Origin: Pectinophora gossypiella
Taxonomy: Eukaryota; Arthropoda; Insecta; Lepidoptera; Gelechiidae
Assembly (NCBI RefSeq): GCF_024362695.1
Contig: NC_065412.1
Location: forward strand, 4,463,992-4,527,991
Direction: 5' to 3'
DNA length: 64,000 bases
Below are positions 12,766 to 24,379 of this stretch, piece after piece. The position numbers were made by a program, and so were the translations under genes. Position 1 is the stretch's first letter. Each line of letters begins with the position of its first letter. The notes beneath the pieces are model-generated. The model did not search any database. It was not told where the DNA came from and was given only the letters and a program-made list of their open reading frames with translations.

Positions 12766-14021
12766 TGTATATTTTTTATAAATGTTCAGTGACATACAGA
12801 CAATATTAACTAATAGTGGAGTCATTTAGTTCTCATTAAGCTGCTTACCTGGGAAGTTTTCAAGAAGTTTTGTAATTTGGTAATTTTATAGATTTTGACC
12901 TGTCCATACATATATTTTGTATAAAATACAGTGTTTGCGTGATAGTGCAGGAAAATCCGAGAGGATCCAGAATACTAAGGACCAAATGCCCAGAATAGTT
13001 GCGGTCGTTGCGTCGTATCTTTCACGTCCCTCATTAACCCTCACTGGCTAGGGACATCTGTTTTTGACCTCGACGACCTTGTCCCGAACATTCTGCCTGA
13101 TTTCTTTACAACCGAGAATAGGAATGTCTGCGTCTACAAGTTTCTTTGAATGATTTCTAGATTTATAACTGCTTCATCATCACCCTAGCATTATAATTAT
13201 TATTTTTATTTTTATTTATTCCAAAAAAGGTACAATTTTTCTTAAAAAAATAATTTCGCCAAACTTATACCAGTTTGTTGGCGGGCGCTCTTATAACTAA
13301 ATGAGTATGCACCTTTTGTTACTTAAAAGAAATTGCTAAATACTTAACAACTATTACAATCACAGGTTAATTATCACAGGTTTCTCGCAGGGATTTTCAC
13401 AGGGTCCGCGTACCTAATCTGAAGATTTGTTTTTTTTTTATAACTGTATGTAATTAGAGATAAAATACGCAAATCATTCGCACCTAACTCGCACTTAGAA
13501 GTGGATCAATAAGTAAACCCATTGAGAAAGTCAATCACAAACACATCGAGCTATTCCAACAAGTAAAAGTCAAATTAAACTGACTATCCAGTTCGACATA
13601 GCCGTGCTTTTAATATTTCACGAATATTCAAGTAAGCACCAACTGCCGAAAAAAAATGCCTACAAAATATCGATCGGGAACGCCTCATTGTCATCTTTGC
13701 CGGTCGATCTAGCCCAAGCGGTCATGGTCACTTCCACTCGTCGACGATATAGCGTCTAGACTCCTAATAATCTACAAACGGGTCCTGACAACACGTCTGA
13801 CTAATAAATCAGACGACGTTCTACAACCTTGCGACGTGTTTAGTGTGAATGAATCAATCAGAGCAAGCGGCCTGTGTCGCTCTTTGCCTCAGCTAGTTGA
13901 CAGAATCAGTTCTTGGTGCAAATATAAGCGTCTATTTGTCGTGTCGTCGATGCTTTCACTCGAAAGTACATCAGCAAACCTAGTATAACACATACAAACA
14001 CACAAAATTATATAGTTCTCC

Positions 14022-14371
14022 GGACGGTACTGAAAAGTATCGGCATCTGAAGGACGTAATATACGATCCCGACGACCCGATTACTTTAGCCATAGAGGCA
14101 GTTAAACAGCTCGCGACATCAAACACCCCGCCGGCGTGGTCGACGTTTTCCCTCAATCAGCGCTTATCGCCATAGACCCGCTAGGGTCGATTAATTCTTT
14201 CAAATATTCTTTCTCTCAGACTACGCCCTGAGGCGAGGTTCGCGCCCAACTGGGAACCCTCAGGCCTGTTGCCTTAAACGTTGTACCGGGTGAGACCCTT
14301 CAGCGCGCCCCATTTGTCCGGCCAAGTAGTTAATGCCATCTGCCGCAAATCTACAATAAGTCACGTCAAAA
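14022..14371 (-). repeat. Repeat family H, inverse copy
   Basis: Reverse-complement counterpart of 3014-3390 over almost its full length. It runs from ggacggtactgaaaagtatc through atacgatcccgacgacccga to caatctacaataagt-type terminal sequence and tcacgtcaaaaaa. The plus strand here reads DVIYDPDDPITLAIEA, then is broken by stops, so it is a decayed copy. Confidence 0.65.
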
Positions 14372-14665
14372 AAGTAGTACTTCATAGTACAACGGCTCAA
14401 ACGATTTCCTTGGGATCAGTCGTAGCTCGTTTATTGGATTACCTTCACGGGAAGGTAAGCCTAATAACGTCTTACTGACGCGTTTGAACGAAACGAAAGA
14501 TTAACGCCTACTCTACCTTTCCACATAATTGGAGCGAATTTGTAGGTATACCTATAGGTATTTTATCTGTGGAATATTTTAACTTTGTACTATTAAACAG
14601 AACAAATATGTTCACGTTTTCAATATTAATATAAAAACTAGTTAAGTACAATTAGTAGTTATACA

Positions 14666-14760
14666 GGATGTTAGAGAAAATACTGAGGGGGATGATTCAG
14701 ACCATAATTCTGAGTTAATATCATATCAAGTGGAATTTTTGCTGCGGGAATTTTTGTTTT
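14666..14760. repeat. MITE family M, half element
   Basis: Contains aatactgagggggatgattc, agaccataattctgagttaa and atcaagtggaattttt, that is, one arm of the family-M palindrome; the other arm is missing. Confidence 0.5.
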
Positions 14761-15620
14761 CCAAAGTGTGATTCCCAGCAAAAGCACATCACTGACTATA
14801 GTCAGGGACGTATTACATCTTTATCCTACAGCATTATTTCACATCACATTATCGTTTGTTTTAAATGACTAACTAAAGCTGTCAATATATTAATTGCGTA
14901 TATTACCAACACAACTGACAAATATAATTAGCTCACTTTACAGACAAGTAATTTGATAGTGTTTGCACATATTTTTCGCGTGTTGCATAATCGACGTCAT
15001 GCTTTTGCAAATGCAAGTATGATCATGATGCTTTTTTAAATTGTGGATCTGCAATGCAAACAGCCTGCAATCTCCTAATGGAAGGCAAGCAACATTGCCT
15101 TAATTTGCTTTCGCTGCTGAAGTAAGGCCTGAACGACATAACACCGGCTTTGCTGTCGCGCAGTCGGGTAAAAAGCCGTCAAGGTATTGTTTAAGTCGTA
15201 AAAGGGAACAACCAGTATGGTTGTACTATCTTTATAGACACAGGGTGAGCAGAGATGCTTATTGTTTGAAGAGCTTGCAGTCACTTGTGATGAGTTCTAA
15301 GATGGGTGTTTGAGCGTGTATCAAAATTACCATATGTCAAAGTGATGTCTACCTGTCAAGAGGAACCACTTCCCCTCCGGCACTGCGTTTTCCGTCTTGA
15401 CGAAGCTGCATTCAATTTTGTAATATCATTATAATATAAGTAAATAAAGTCTATAAAACGGTTGAAACAACACAAAATTTTATTGAAGAGCACCATTCCA
15501 AGGCGGCGCGTAGTCAATGGGTATGATCAACTTGCGGTGTCAGAAATGATCAACCTATCACCAGTGGAATAATATATCAGAAATCATTCCGACTTGTAAC
15601 AAAGTAAAGGTTTTTAGACA

Positions 15621-15729
15621 TAGCATAAGCTCACGACTATATCACAATTGGGGTAGTCAGAGGTACATCTATCGCATGATGAACTACGACAAACATGACT
15701 GGTGGTGAGTCGTATCGCCGTCTACAACT
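15621..15729 (+). repeat. Repeat family E copy
   Basis: Shares gctcacgactatatcacaat, ggggtagtcagaggtacatc and tcgtatcgccgtctacaa with the other E copies; a segment in the middle is lost. Confidence 0.6.
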
Positions 15730-16604
15730 TTCGTTGTAGAATTTTGGAATTCAGAAAACAGCAACTTTGACTACAATAACCTAAACTGTTCACAAACACT
15801 CCACAGCTCTAAAAGTACGTAACAGAAATATATTTCTGGAACGAACTTTATATATAAAGTTCGTTCCAAAACCTTGCCAACAAATGCTTATTCAATGTAA
15901 CTTTAAATTTCTGAGAAAATCACGTTGACCCGGTTTTTATTAAAACTCTCAGAAAATTATCAACTCTTGCCTTGTCGAGGGAAATTACAAATATTTTGTA
16001 TTGCGACCTAAATAACAGACTAAAAATTTAAATACAGTGGCGGAGTTCTCATATTTCCAGAAAAGACAATAAGAAAACTTAAGTTAAAAATATTAAGGCA
16101 CAATTTAATAAACTTGAATCTTTCTCAGCGAGGAGGGTTTTAAACACTTTATCACTTCCATTAATCATGAGAAACTGTAAAAAAATTGCTGCTTGTCGTT
16201 ATAATATGTAAAAAAGCTACGTATTTTCTGACGAGTAAGAACTGACTAGAATAATGTGGCTTCCCCTTTCATTACCTGTACCTACTTACTCTCTGAGGAA
16301 CATCAAAAGTAAAAGACCGTACTTACCAATAAAGTGGAGCAGGATGGTAACAAAAAAGTCTATCATATCCAGTGTTTATCAAACATACAAGTATCGGATA
16401 TCTTCCTCATATAAAGAAAAATAATCCAAATAAGGCAAAATTGTATCCTTGTATTATAATCTGCCAAAATCCGACATGTTCCGAAAAAATGCGCACATTT
16501 TATACGCGACCTTGGGATTGTTTGAGATATAATTTATCTGGAAAATTGGAATAAAGAGCGTGAATTGTTCTCATTTTAAATAACTTGAGCTTATACGGGG
16601 TGTT

Positions 16605-16711
16605 ATCATGTTAGTGACATTCAGATCATGATTCTGAGTTGATACATTCAACTGAAAATTCCACTTGATATCTACTCAGAATCATCTTCCTCAGTATTCG
16701 TCACGACGTCA
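16605..16711. mobile_element. MITE family M, short palindromic copy
   Basis: Both arms are present in ~107 bp: ttagtgacattcagatcatg with attctgagttgatac on the left, and cttgatatctactcagaatc with ctcagtattcgtcacgacgt on the right. Confidence 0.6.
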
Positions 16712-17035
16712 CAAAAAAATTGGCTTAGTTACTTTTAAAATAACGCGCCTCCTGCCAGACTAATGTGCTTGGATGAGGTCACATCGTAACAGTGCCTATT
16801 AGGTATCTCGAGATAAATACAATAAAGTAAAAAAGAAAGTACTGAGGGCTCTGCCCCGATAAAAACAAACTAAGACACGTCATAATAATTGTATCTTACA
16901 GAATGAGTTTGATGTGTTTGAATGTGTTTGATTTGATTTGATTTTGAATGAGCAGAAACTTAGACAATAGCGCCGCGGCCGATGGACGTGTTTCGTAACA
17001 CGGACTACGCTTAAAACCTAGTTTAAAGGCAACGT

Positions 17036-17232
17036 GGGGGGTTAAAATGGCCACATCGAAGCAATTCATCTAAGAAAGCAATATTGCACTTTGACATTAA
17101 ATAAGACCTAAGTGGATATGCTGTAAAAGAATACTTTGACATTTACGCATATAAAAGTAAATGAAAACAAATGTCAAATAGCAGTATTGTTTTTTTAGAT
17201 GGATTGTCTCGACGTGGCCTTTTTGAACACCC
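17036..17232. mobile_element. Palindromic MITE family F
   Basis: Starts ggggggttaaaatggccaca, with tcgaagcaattcatctaaga next, and ends in the inverse arm (cgacgtggcctttttgaaca). Slightly longer than the 12618 copy because the central region is expanded. Confidence 0.7.
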
Positions 17233-18639
17233 AGGTGGGAGCGACCAATTGCACCTTCGTTACGATTAAAATAACCTCAGAAGAGGTCACTTCGTAACAG
17301 GTGATTTCAGTTTTTAACACCTCGGCGTTCGTTTAAAATACGAGCCTTTCGACCAGCAGGTTCCTCGCAAAGGTTATAAATTAGTTTTCCCACCAAATCC
17401 TCGTAACAAATAGGTTTGTATAACGCGAGGGAAGCGACGACCTACTGGTTTATTTTTACGGCTATGAGCGACCAGATAAGATAGTGCGACCTCACTGTTA
17501 GCGTCCTAGTTGGGTGAAACAGTAAAAATATTACTTTGACGGAAATTCGAACTGAAATAAATAAATTTATTCGCTTGTATTAAACAAAAGAACCCATCAC
17601 TCAACCATATAATGTGCGAATATTAATAATTTTATAATTAAAGGGGCATGTTTATGGGTTAGGTTAGGTTAGTTTCTTGCAACAGACCGTGCAAACATAG
17701 AGAATACGTTGGGCCTGCGTTTGATTACTAATAGAATAGAATATAAATAGTTTATTATATAAAAGTATGCCACACACAAAAACAAGACAATAACATCATT
17801 TAAAATTTTCACAAAACAATTATAATAAAGCCTAACGGGTCTTCGTCGAAATCTTAATGTTAATAGCCCTTAGAACGTATCTGACAGATAGGCTATCTAA
17901 CGCTTAATTTATCAGTAAGTGGCGAAACAGGCTGTCAATACGTTCTATATTACTTATAACCGAGCCGGTCGTAGAATTCGACTAAAACTGAAGTATTATA
18001 CTTAGGCAGTGACAGTGTATATGCACTTTGCCGAAAGTGGAAAGTACTCTTCTCTTACCTACTACATTCAACAAACATCTTTTCACTTCAAACTTAAGTT
18101 CTAAAATGTGTGTGTACATAATTCACGAAGATTTTAAACCCTACAATATGTACAAGTAAATATGACACGCACAAAAATATATTATTCAAACACGTGTTAG
18201 TGACTAGCAATAACACTAACCTTTTATGAAAATATTTTATTTTTTATACTTGTGTTAACATTAATGGACAAATAGAATATACGAGTAATTCAGTACGTTT
18301 TATTAAGGGATTAAAAGGTTTTGATACTAAACAAATAATGGTTAAGTACGCCACTAAATAGATTAGGTTGGTTGTTATGTGATTTGAATAAATACGTTTT
18401 GTGTACTTATATTTGTACTTCATTTTTATTTTTATTGTACTTTACTTTTAAAATGTGCCCCCACTGTGTCCGAAAATCTTGGCCTCGTATAAGAGGTTTA
18501 TTATTCGAAACGTTTAGATATGTTTTTTTTATATTTTGATGCTCTGGATCTGGTGTAACATAACTACCGAGACACCATAGCTACATAATCATATTTTTTG
18601 TAGTTATTTCCCCAATTCCCAGAAACAAATTACTACAGT

Positions 18640-18730
18640 AGTAAATTGTACTGTAATCATGTGTTAATGTCTGATTGTTTAAATGTAGTTCTGTGCAATA
18701 AAGTACATTTGATTTGATTTGATTTGATTA
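18640..18730 (+). repeat. Non-LTR retroelement 3' tail
   Basis: Sequence ttctgtgcaataaagtacat followed by (TTTGAT)n. The same tail lies inverted at 45722. A fixed sequence ending in a simple TTTGAT repeat is the expected 3' end of a 5'-truncated LINE or a SINE that borrowed its tail. Confidence 0.55.
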
Positions 18731-19134
18731 ACAAATCCATTTTATTGTATTGTTGCTTATTTATTAAACTTAGATACGACCAGTATTATAAAAGTTTGAT
18801 CTACTACTGACAATTCCAAAAGACCGTTACACACGTTTTTAACTTATTACAATCAAATTAATGTTTAATTATATTCCACATTTAAATACGTCATTTGTTA
18901 TTCAGCAATATTCATTAAATTGGCGCGCCGAATGAATTTTGATACTAGCTAATCCATCCCTGGAGTGAATTTTGTTAACTCCGTAATATTGCGAATCTGC
19001 CTACCGACGAAACATCTGCGAGCCGTATCAAATATTCAAAGTATATTGAAGCGAACTGTTACAACAGTTGAATTAAAGTTGAATGTTAACATTTTGGTTT
19101 CTGCATTTATCCATCTCTCGCCGTCATCATCAGA

Positions 19135-19386
19135 GGTCTTCTTCTATCGTCTGATTTCACGGTTACTATTGAGCCATAAAACTCCCCTGACATAACTCAT
19201 GTAACGACTACGTACTTAAATCAGTATGTAGTATCCGAGACCAATCTGAAGCACTGATCATCTTACTTTCGGACAATCGGGTGATCAGTGTGCAATGTCC
19301 TAACCAAGCCACGGTCTCACAAAATTACTTTTGTGATATGCCCCCCGGGATTCGAACCCGGGGCCTCCGGATCGTGAGCCCAACGT
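19135..19386 (-). repeat. SINE family B
   Basis: The reverse complement has a tRNA-like head (cgttgggctcacgatccgga, then a ggttcgaatcccgggggg B box), the 'ctgattgtccgaaagtaa' block and the 'aggggagttttatggctc' block, ending in a GAA-rich tail. Related copies lie at 25571 (-), 28194 (+), 29454 (+) and 46397 (-, tail only). Confidence 0.7.
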
Positions 19387-19425
19387 TTTCAGAGTTCCGT
19401 ATCAAAGTTGTAAACGGGACCCTTA

Positions 19426-19612
19426 GGCCAGGCGCGCACTACGAGTTTTTCGCCGCGCGGCAGAATAGAGCACTGTAATACTGCGCCGCTGCGGCTCTGC
19501 CGTCAAGTGCGCGCAATACAATTTAAAACTGTTTGGTACAGAATTACAGTGCGACATTATGCCGCTGCTCTTTTCTGCCGCGCGGCAAAAAAATCGTAGT
19601 GCGCGCCTGGTC
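19426..19612. mobile_element. GC-rich MITE, PIF/Harbinger-like (TTA target duplication)
   Basis: 187 bp bounded by TTA on both sides (19423-19425 and 19613-19615). Ends are ggccaggcgcgcactacga and its inverse (tcgtagtgcgcgcctggtc), with a second inverted block around gccgcgcggcagaa. Three-base TWA duplications with short inverted repeats are typical of PIF/Harbinger non-autonomous elements. It is far more GC-rich than its surroundings and lies 40 bp from the head of a SINE-B. Confidence 0.65.
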
Positions 19613-19962
19613 TTATGGTGAGAGTAAAATATATCAGAGTTGATGAGGCTGGTAATCTACCTCCCAACCCACAGGAAAGAAGAAGAATAACATTAATATA
19701 ACCTATCCAGTAACTATCCAGCAAGTCAATAAAGTAGGAATGAAAATTGAAAAGCTTACATGTCAACGGGCTTCACCCGACCACTATCGGCTCTCCATCT
19801 GCCGCGTTCCGCAGATTACTTCGCCCCAGTTCTGTGACAGACGTGACCGGACCAACGCAAGCCCATTCCAACTTTACTCCTTATGTAACAAAGCTGAACT
19901 TATCCAGCAGTGGAAGATGTAAGTTCACTATGAGTAGTCATAGATGAGTAATAGGTATATTA

Positions 19963-20040
19963 ATGCATACATACATAGACTCACGCCTATTTCCCTCTGG
20001 AGTAAGCAGAGATTATGGAATTCCATTTGCTTCGTTCCTG
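19963..20040 (+). repeat. Repeat family K fragment
   Basis: Contains acatacatagactcacgcct followed by atttccctctggagtaagca, parallel to the copies at 33525 and 48696. Confidence 0.5.
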
Positions 20041-20277
20041 ACATACTTCTCCCTCGAATACCTCCGTTGATTTAATATGACAACAACATAACATGTGATT
20101 ATAACATAACTTAGTGATTATTTGGAAGATATGAACGCATGGGATTAACTATCTGGTAAAATTTACTGTTTTTTTTTAAACATCTAGGGCCCAGTGTCGA
20201 GGCTTTTCTTGCAGCTTCTTTGAGAAGCTGACGATTGAAAGTGTAACTATGTTACCGATATATTTTTGAATTTGAAT

Positions 20278-20357
20278 TGGGATAGTCAGAAGTACATCCT
20301 TTACAAGATAAAATCAGTGCCCACATTTCACCGAGTTTTCTGTTAGACCAACGAATC
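20278..20357 (+). repeat. Repeat family E fragment
   Basis: Carries ttgggatagtcagaagtaca and tcaccgagttttctgttaga of family E. Confidence 0.5.
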
Positions 20358-20838
20358 TTTCAATTCTGAAGGCAAATGACGATGCGATATAAAAGTTACC
20401 AAGTATATCGACGGACACCAGACAATAGTGAGACATAGCCGGAGCAGAGTGGAATCCATTCCAATTTGACCGCATATTTACGTAACCGTCTTCAGCGGCT
20501 CTTGAGATTTAGGACGGCGATAAAAAACACTGTCGCCTGTAAACGATTTTGTTACGTTTTAACGTACCTAGACGTTGATAGCCCGGACCAAGTTCAAATG
20601 TTAGCGTAAAGACATAAAATTGTTGATTTTAATAGAACAATTTACATAGAACTTAAACATATCTGGCGAGGAGTGGGCAGAATATATATACCTAAGTAAA
20701 GAAAAGAAAGAACTTATGAGTAATAAAATTTTGGGTTAGCTTGTATGTCTATTAGTTCATTACATTTGACCTCATATTTCCTTTCTACCGCGTTCAACAA
20801 ATTGTGGCTGTAAATTCCCATCTGATGGTTATGTTTTT

Positions 20839-20979
20839 CAGCTAAGGGTGTCGTCTGAGATGATAATATTTGAAATATTTAATCGACCCGATAGCGATAA
20901 GCGCTGAATGAGGGAAATCGTCGACCACGCGAGCTGATTGGCCACCTCTATGGCTAGAGTAATCGGGTCGTCAGAAGCC
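20839..20979 (+). repeat. Repeat family H, internal fragment
   Basis: Matches the internal part of 3014-3390 (gtcgtctgagatgataatat, agcgataagcgctgaatgag, ggctagagtaatcgggtcgt). On the minus strand it keeps the reading DDPITLAIEVANQLA, parallel to the other copies. Confidence 0.55.
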
Positions 20980-21035
20980 AATCTGATTTTTGCTCTGTCC
21001 ACACTAAAAGGGAAAGGACATAGATGTAATTTGTA

Positions 21036-21100
21036 ACATGAGCTCACAATAGGAGAGTCAGAGGTACATCTCACACCTCACCGAGCTTTTTGTTGACGAG
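21036..21100 (+). repeat. Repeat family E fragment
   Basis: Carries gagagtcagaggtacatctc and acctcaccgagctttttgtt; internally deleted. Confidence 0.45.
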
Positions 21101-21333
21101 TTGTAGTTGTGACGTAAGTTGTATCTATCTTTAATACTTTTTGTAAGAGGTTCGACAGCAAGGTCATTTGGGTTTACGACCTTTCAGCTTTTCAGTTCCA
21201 GTGTTTTAGAGAGCTTTTACTTCAGAGTAGGTACCGCACGAATATCGCGTCAAGAGTAATTGTCGAAGTAAAAAACTTTACAACAGAACGTGAAATTACC
21301 TCCATGCGAATATATAACTAAAGGGCAAACGAC

Positions 21334-21560
21334 CAGTGATGTTCCCTTCACGAGAATTTTCCCAAAGTGGGAATGTTCCTATTGTAAAAACTCTTTAATA
21401 GAAAGGAAAGACACTTGCCTTTTTTTTTTCAAATTTTTCTTTCTTATACTCTGGTTATAAAGGCTAGGTAATATAGCTTTTTATACGTAATTTTTAGACC
21501 TCTTATTTTCTTGCACTTATTTCTTTTTTGTTCCTATTTTGGGAACTTTCCCGGGAATGG
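21334..21560. repeat. Repeat family J (foldback, possibly hAT-like)
   Basis: Starts ccagtgatgttccc, with ttttcccaaagtgggaatgt near the left end and an inverted ttgggaactttcccggga near the right end. Similar copies lie at 25434 and 45621. A family-H terminal fragment (agacgtgacttattgtcgac) follows at about 21620. Confidence 0.45.
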
Positions 21561-21879
21561 CTCATTCCTGCAACTAACCCACAGACGCCATTCCTGCGCA
21601 TTTCCTTACCGTCCTTTTTTAGACGTGACTTATTGTCGACTTCTAACGGCATCCACTGCTCGGCCACAGAACACATAAACTCTTGCTGAACGTAATAAGG
21701 AACTATGAGCCACTTTGTCACATCTAAATTATGTTTCAATATTCTACTGCAGCAGCAGTCAATACTATTCGGAGGACAGGAGTTCTAGTACGGCTTTGAA
21801 ATAGACTACTCTGTGCGCCATCCCACTCGCGTCAGACAGAGTACTGCGGAGCGGAAGGTAAGACAGAATCCACTGCCCT

Positions 21880-21950
21880 ATATTTCCCTAAAAAAAGGCA
21901 AGGAGATTGCTACACCGACAAGAGCGTGACTCTTAAATTAGTGATGATGA
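21880..21950 (+). repeat. LINE 3'-end fragment
   Basis: The segment gagattgctacaccgacaag followed by agcgtgactcttaaattagt matches the inverse of 23080-23110 (gctacaccgataagagcgtg). It is a loose 3' piece of the same retroelement. Confidence 0.4.
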
Positions 21951-21959
21951 ATATTCTAT

Positions 21960-22115
21960 TACTGTCCACTCGGCCTGTATCCCCCTATTGCTGGGTATAG
22001 GCTTCATCTGCCTTCCGGTCTTGTGCATGTCTCATCCTCTGCTTTCCGGCGTACCTCACAATGTCATCCGACCATCGAGCTGGTGGTCTGTCTCCATCTC
22101 TTATACCATCCTTTG
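21960..22115 (-). pseudogene. LINE reverse transcriptase C-terminal remnant
   Basis: The minus strand reads GDRPPARWSDDIVRYAG, followed by a RMRHAQDRK-type block and AYTQQ. This is the characteristic C-terminus of RTE/CR1-type LINE polyproteins in insects (a PPxRWSDDI block followed by AQDR). Stops and indels break it; only ~150 bp remain. Minus orientation inside a + strand intron. Confidence 0.55.
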
Positions 22116-22357
22116 CCGACCAATCCGTAACCACCTTAACCATCTCTTGTCATGTATTATCTTCATCAAAATATTAACTGTTACTTTAACACTAATAATG
22201 GCAATATTTAAAGGTCATATGACAGTTCCCCATAAATTTAACACATCCCATAACATTTTACGATCTGCCCAACAACGGCAGCAGAACAATAAAAATAAAG
22301 CCCATAATATAAAAAGCCTATCTAATAAAAATAATTTACTGATCATTAATATTTCGG

Positions 22358-22652
22358 ATCCAGCACGGGCCTAAACCTATGATTTTCGAAATCGTTTTTC
22401 AAATTGATGTTTGGATCATAAATGATTATCACGTGCTCAGCGGTGAAGGAAAATATTGTGAGGAAACCCACATACCCGACAAACATGTTTCGGAGGTATG
22501 TAACCTAACCTGTATTGGACTGGCTTTCCCTTCGCGTTTTGGAAGGTCACACACGGAGTCCCTTCTGTAAAAAACCGGACCTGCCAAATCTTCAGGTTAG
22601 GTAAGCGGACCCTGTGAAAAAACGGAATAACTCTAGGGAGATGATGATGAAG
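22358..22652 (+). repeat. SINE family C, 5'-truncated copy
   Basis: Begins in the end of the tRNA-like head (tccagcacgggcc), then has ataaatgattatcacgtgct, gaggaaacccacatacccga, gtatgtaacctaacctgtat and the end actctagggagatgatgatg. Confidence 0.7.
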
Positions 22653-22784
22653 TATCTTGTGAGTCACCCAGAGGTTATACGTAGGTAAATGTATTTAGCC
22701 CGGTATGCGGTACAGGCACAAAATTAAGCATATTTTGTTGTGATTTTTCTAGTAACTACAATATTTTTTTCATTGTACTAACAT

Positions 22785-22905
22785 AATATAAACTCATGAC
22801 TTCCGAAATATCCCAAACATCCCAATTGGGGTAGTTAGAAGTACAACCATCGCAGGATAAACTTAGTAACCACACGTCACCGAGCTTTCTATGAAAAACC
22901 TTGTT
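22785..22905 (+). repeat. Repeat family E copy
   Basis: Contains taatataaactcatgacttc, ggggtagttagaagtacaac, and cacacgtcaccgagctttct of family E. Confidence 0.55.
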
Positions 22906-23079
22906 CTAAAATGTATAATTATATTCTCGATATAAAGCGGTCTAGAATAAAAACTAATATCCATGCGCTCGCTGAACTGCACGCGAGCGTAATTTATTTA
23001 GGTTTATTTACCTAAAATTGGGGCAAAATTTTCCTTCTTAAAAAAATAGAGGAAGATAACGACTGAGGTTACCGGGGAC

Positions 23080-23265
23080 TTCACACATCACTAATTTAAG
23101 GCCACGCTCTTATCGGTGTAGCATTCTCCATTCTTGTATATCAAAGACCAATTCACCCCCACGACGTTCGCCTTCTCTTTTGTAAGCTCTTCTTGGTCTT
23201 CCCCTTCCTCTCTTTCCTTGTAGCTTCCCTTCTATGATGAGGTTGTTTGTGTTGACCGGAGAGTT
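23080..23265 (-). pseudogene. LINE reverse transcriptase C-terminal remnant (second type)
   Basis: The minus strand reads a GKLQGKRGRGRPRRAY block, then REGERRGGELVFDIQEWRML. GK-GKR-GRGRPR followed by an EWR block is typical of the end of insect LINE polyproteins. It is a short, 5'-truncated piece, related to the fragment at 21880. Confidence 0.5.
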
Positions 23266-23280
23266 GTTGTTCGTATGGAA

Positions 23281-23456
23281 CAACATAACATAAACTCAAG
23301 ACTATATGTCAATGGAATAGTCAAAGGTACATCTATCGCAAAATTAACTAAGTACCCACACCTCACCGACCTTTCCGTAACACTATGTCATAGGTGGTGA
23401 GCCTTATCGCCGTCTATGATGGTCGAGACAACTGTGTTAGTGAAAACTGCACTTAA
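23281..23456 (+). repeat. Repeat family E, left arm of an inverted pair
   Basis: Near full-length E copy from aacataaactcaagactat to actgtgttagtgaaaactgc. It faces the inverse copy at 23791-23965 across 334 bp, so the pair could fold into a ~175-bp imperfect hairpin. Confidence 0.65.
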
Positions 23457-23790
23457 GAGAAATTTTCCTAAAAAAATGGGAAGAAAACGCCTGCGGTTAC
23501 AGGAGATAATTCTTTCTCTCTATTCGCTTTATTCCCTCTACTCCACATTTGTTTCCACAGTCCAGCATGTATCTTATAAACCTCTGAACAGATTCTGGTG
23601 CAGTATCCACTGCAGTATAATAAATTTCTCTTGAAAGTCTCATGAATAATTTTCATTGGAAAAAACAAAAATTTTCTTTTATAATGTGAGACTTGTGAAC
23701 TCTGAACTTTAGGTGCGCTACGGGGGAACGACAAATTTCGAACCCCTATACCGGACTTGCAGCAATGAGTAAGTTACTAATTTATCTTAA

Positions 23791-23965
23791 GTACAGTTTT
23801 CACTAACACAGTTGGCTCGACCGTTATAGACGGCAATGCGACTCACCGCCCATCACGTTGGTCTAACAGAAAGCTCGGTGAGGTGTGGGCACTTAGTTCA
23901 TCTTGCGATGGATGTACCTTTGACTACCCGTCTTGGGATAAAGTCGTGAGCTTATGTTATGTGTT
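23791..23965 (-). repeat. Repeat family E, right arm of an inverted pair
   Basis: Inverse copy: acagttttcactaacacagt, gcgactcaccgcccatcacg, ttggtctaacagaaagctcg, ttgcgatggatgtacctttg. Pairs with 23281-23456. Confidence 0.65.
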
Positions 23966-24379
23966 GTTTAAATGCTACTATGGGTGGTATTAATAAACCA
24001 ATCTCAGCTTTGAGACGGCCCTCAAGAGCATGTCAATGTGACAGTTCTCATATAAAAACAGGGACTTGAGCATGATCTTGAGGGCAGTCTCAGCTGAGAT
24101 TTGTTTTTTAATACCACCCTAAGACAGCACTATGTCTATCGGAAGGAGTCCTAAACAAATATTTGCGCTTTCTTGTTGCAAAATGATTGATAATCTGCCT
24201 TATTTAGATCTTTACTATTATAAAGACACGAAGTATTGAGAAGTAGTAAACACATTACTAAGACAGCGGAAAGCCAGACAATCTCAGATCCAAACCCAAT
24301 AACAAGTTTCAGTGAAGCATCATTAACAACCTCTATCCCGTGTAAGATTTAATTAAAACCTCCATATGTTATACGTACA

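Noticed and set aside
19740..19947. GC-richer patch with two short + strand frames
   Set aside because: No matching phase-1 exon boundaries and no recognisable domain; possibly an old retroelement remnant on the minus strand, but not enough to call.
21988..22374. 128-codon + strand open frame
   Set aside because: It lies opposite a recognisable LINE C-terminal remnant and runs into AT-rich sequence; composition is not coding-like.
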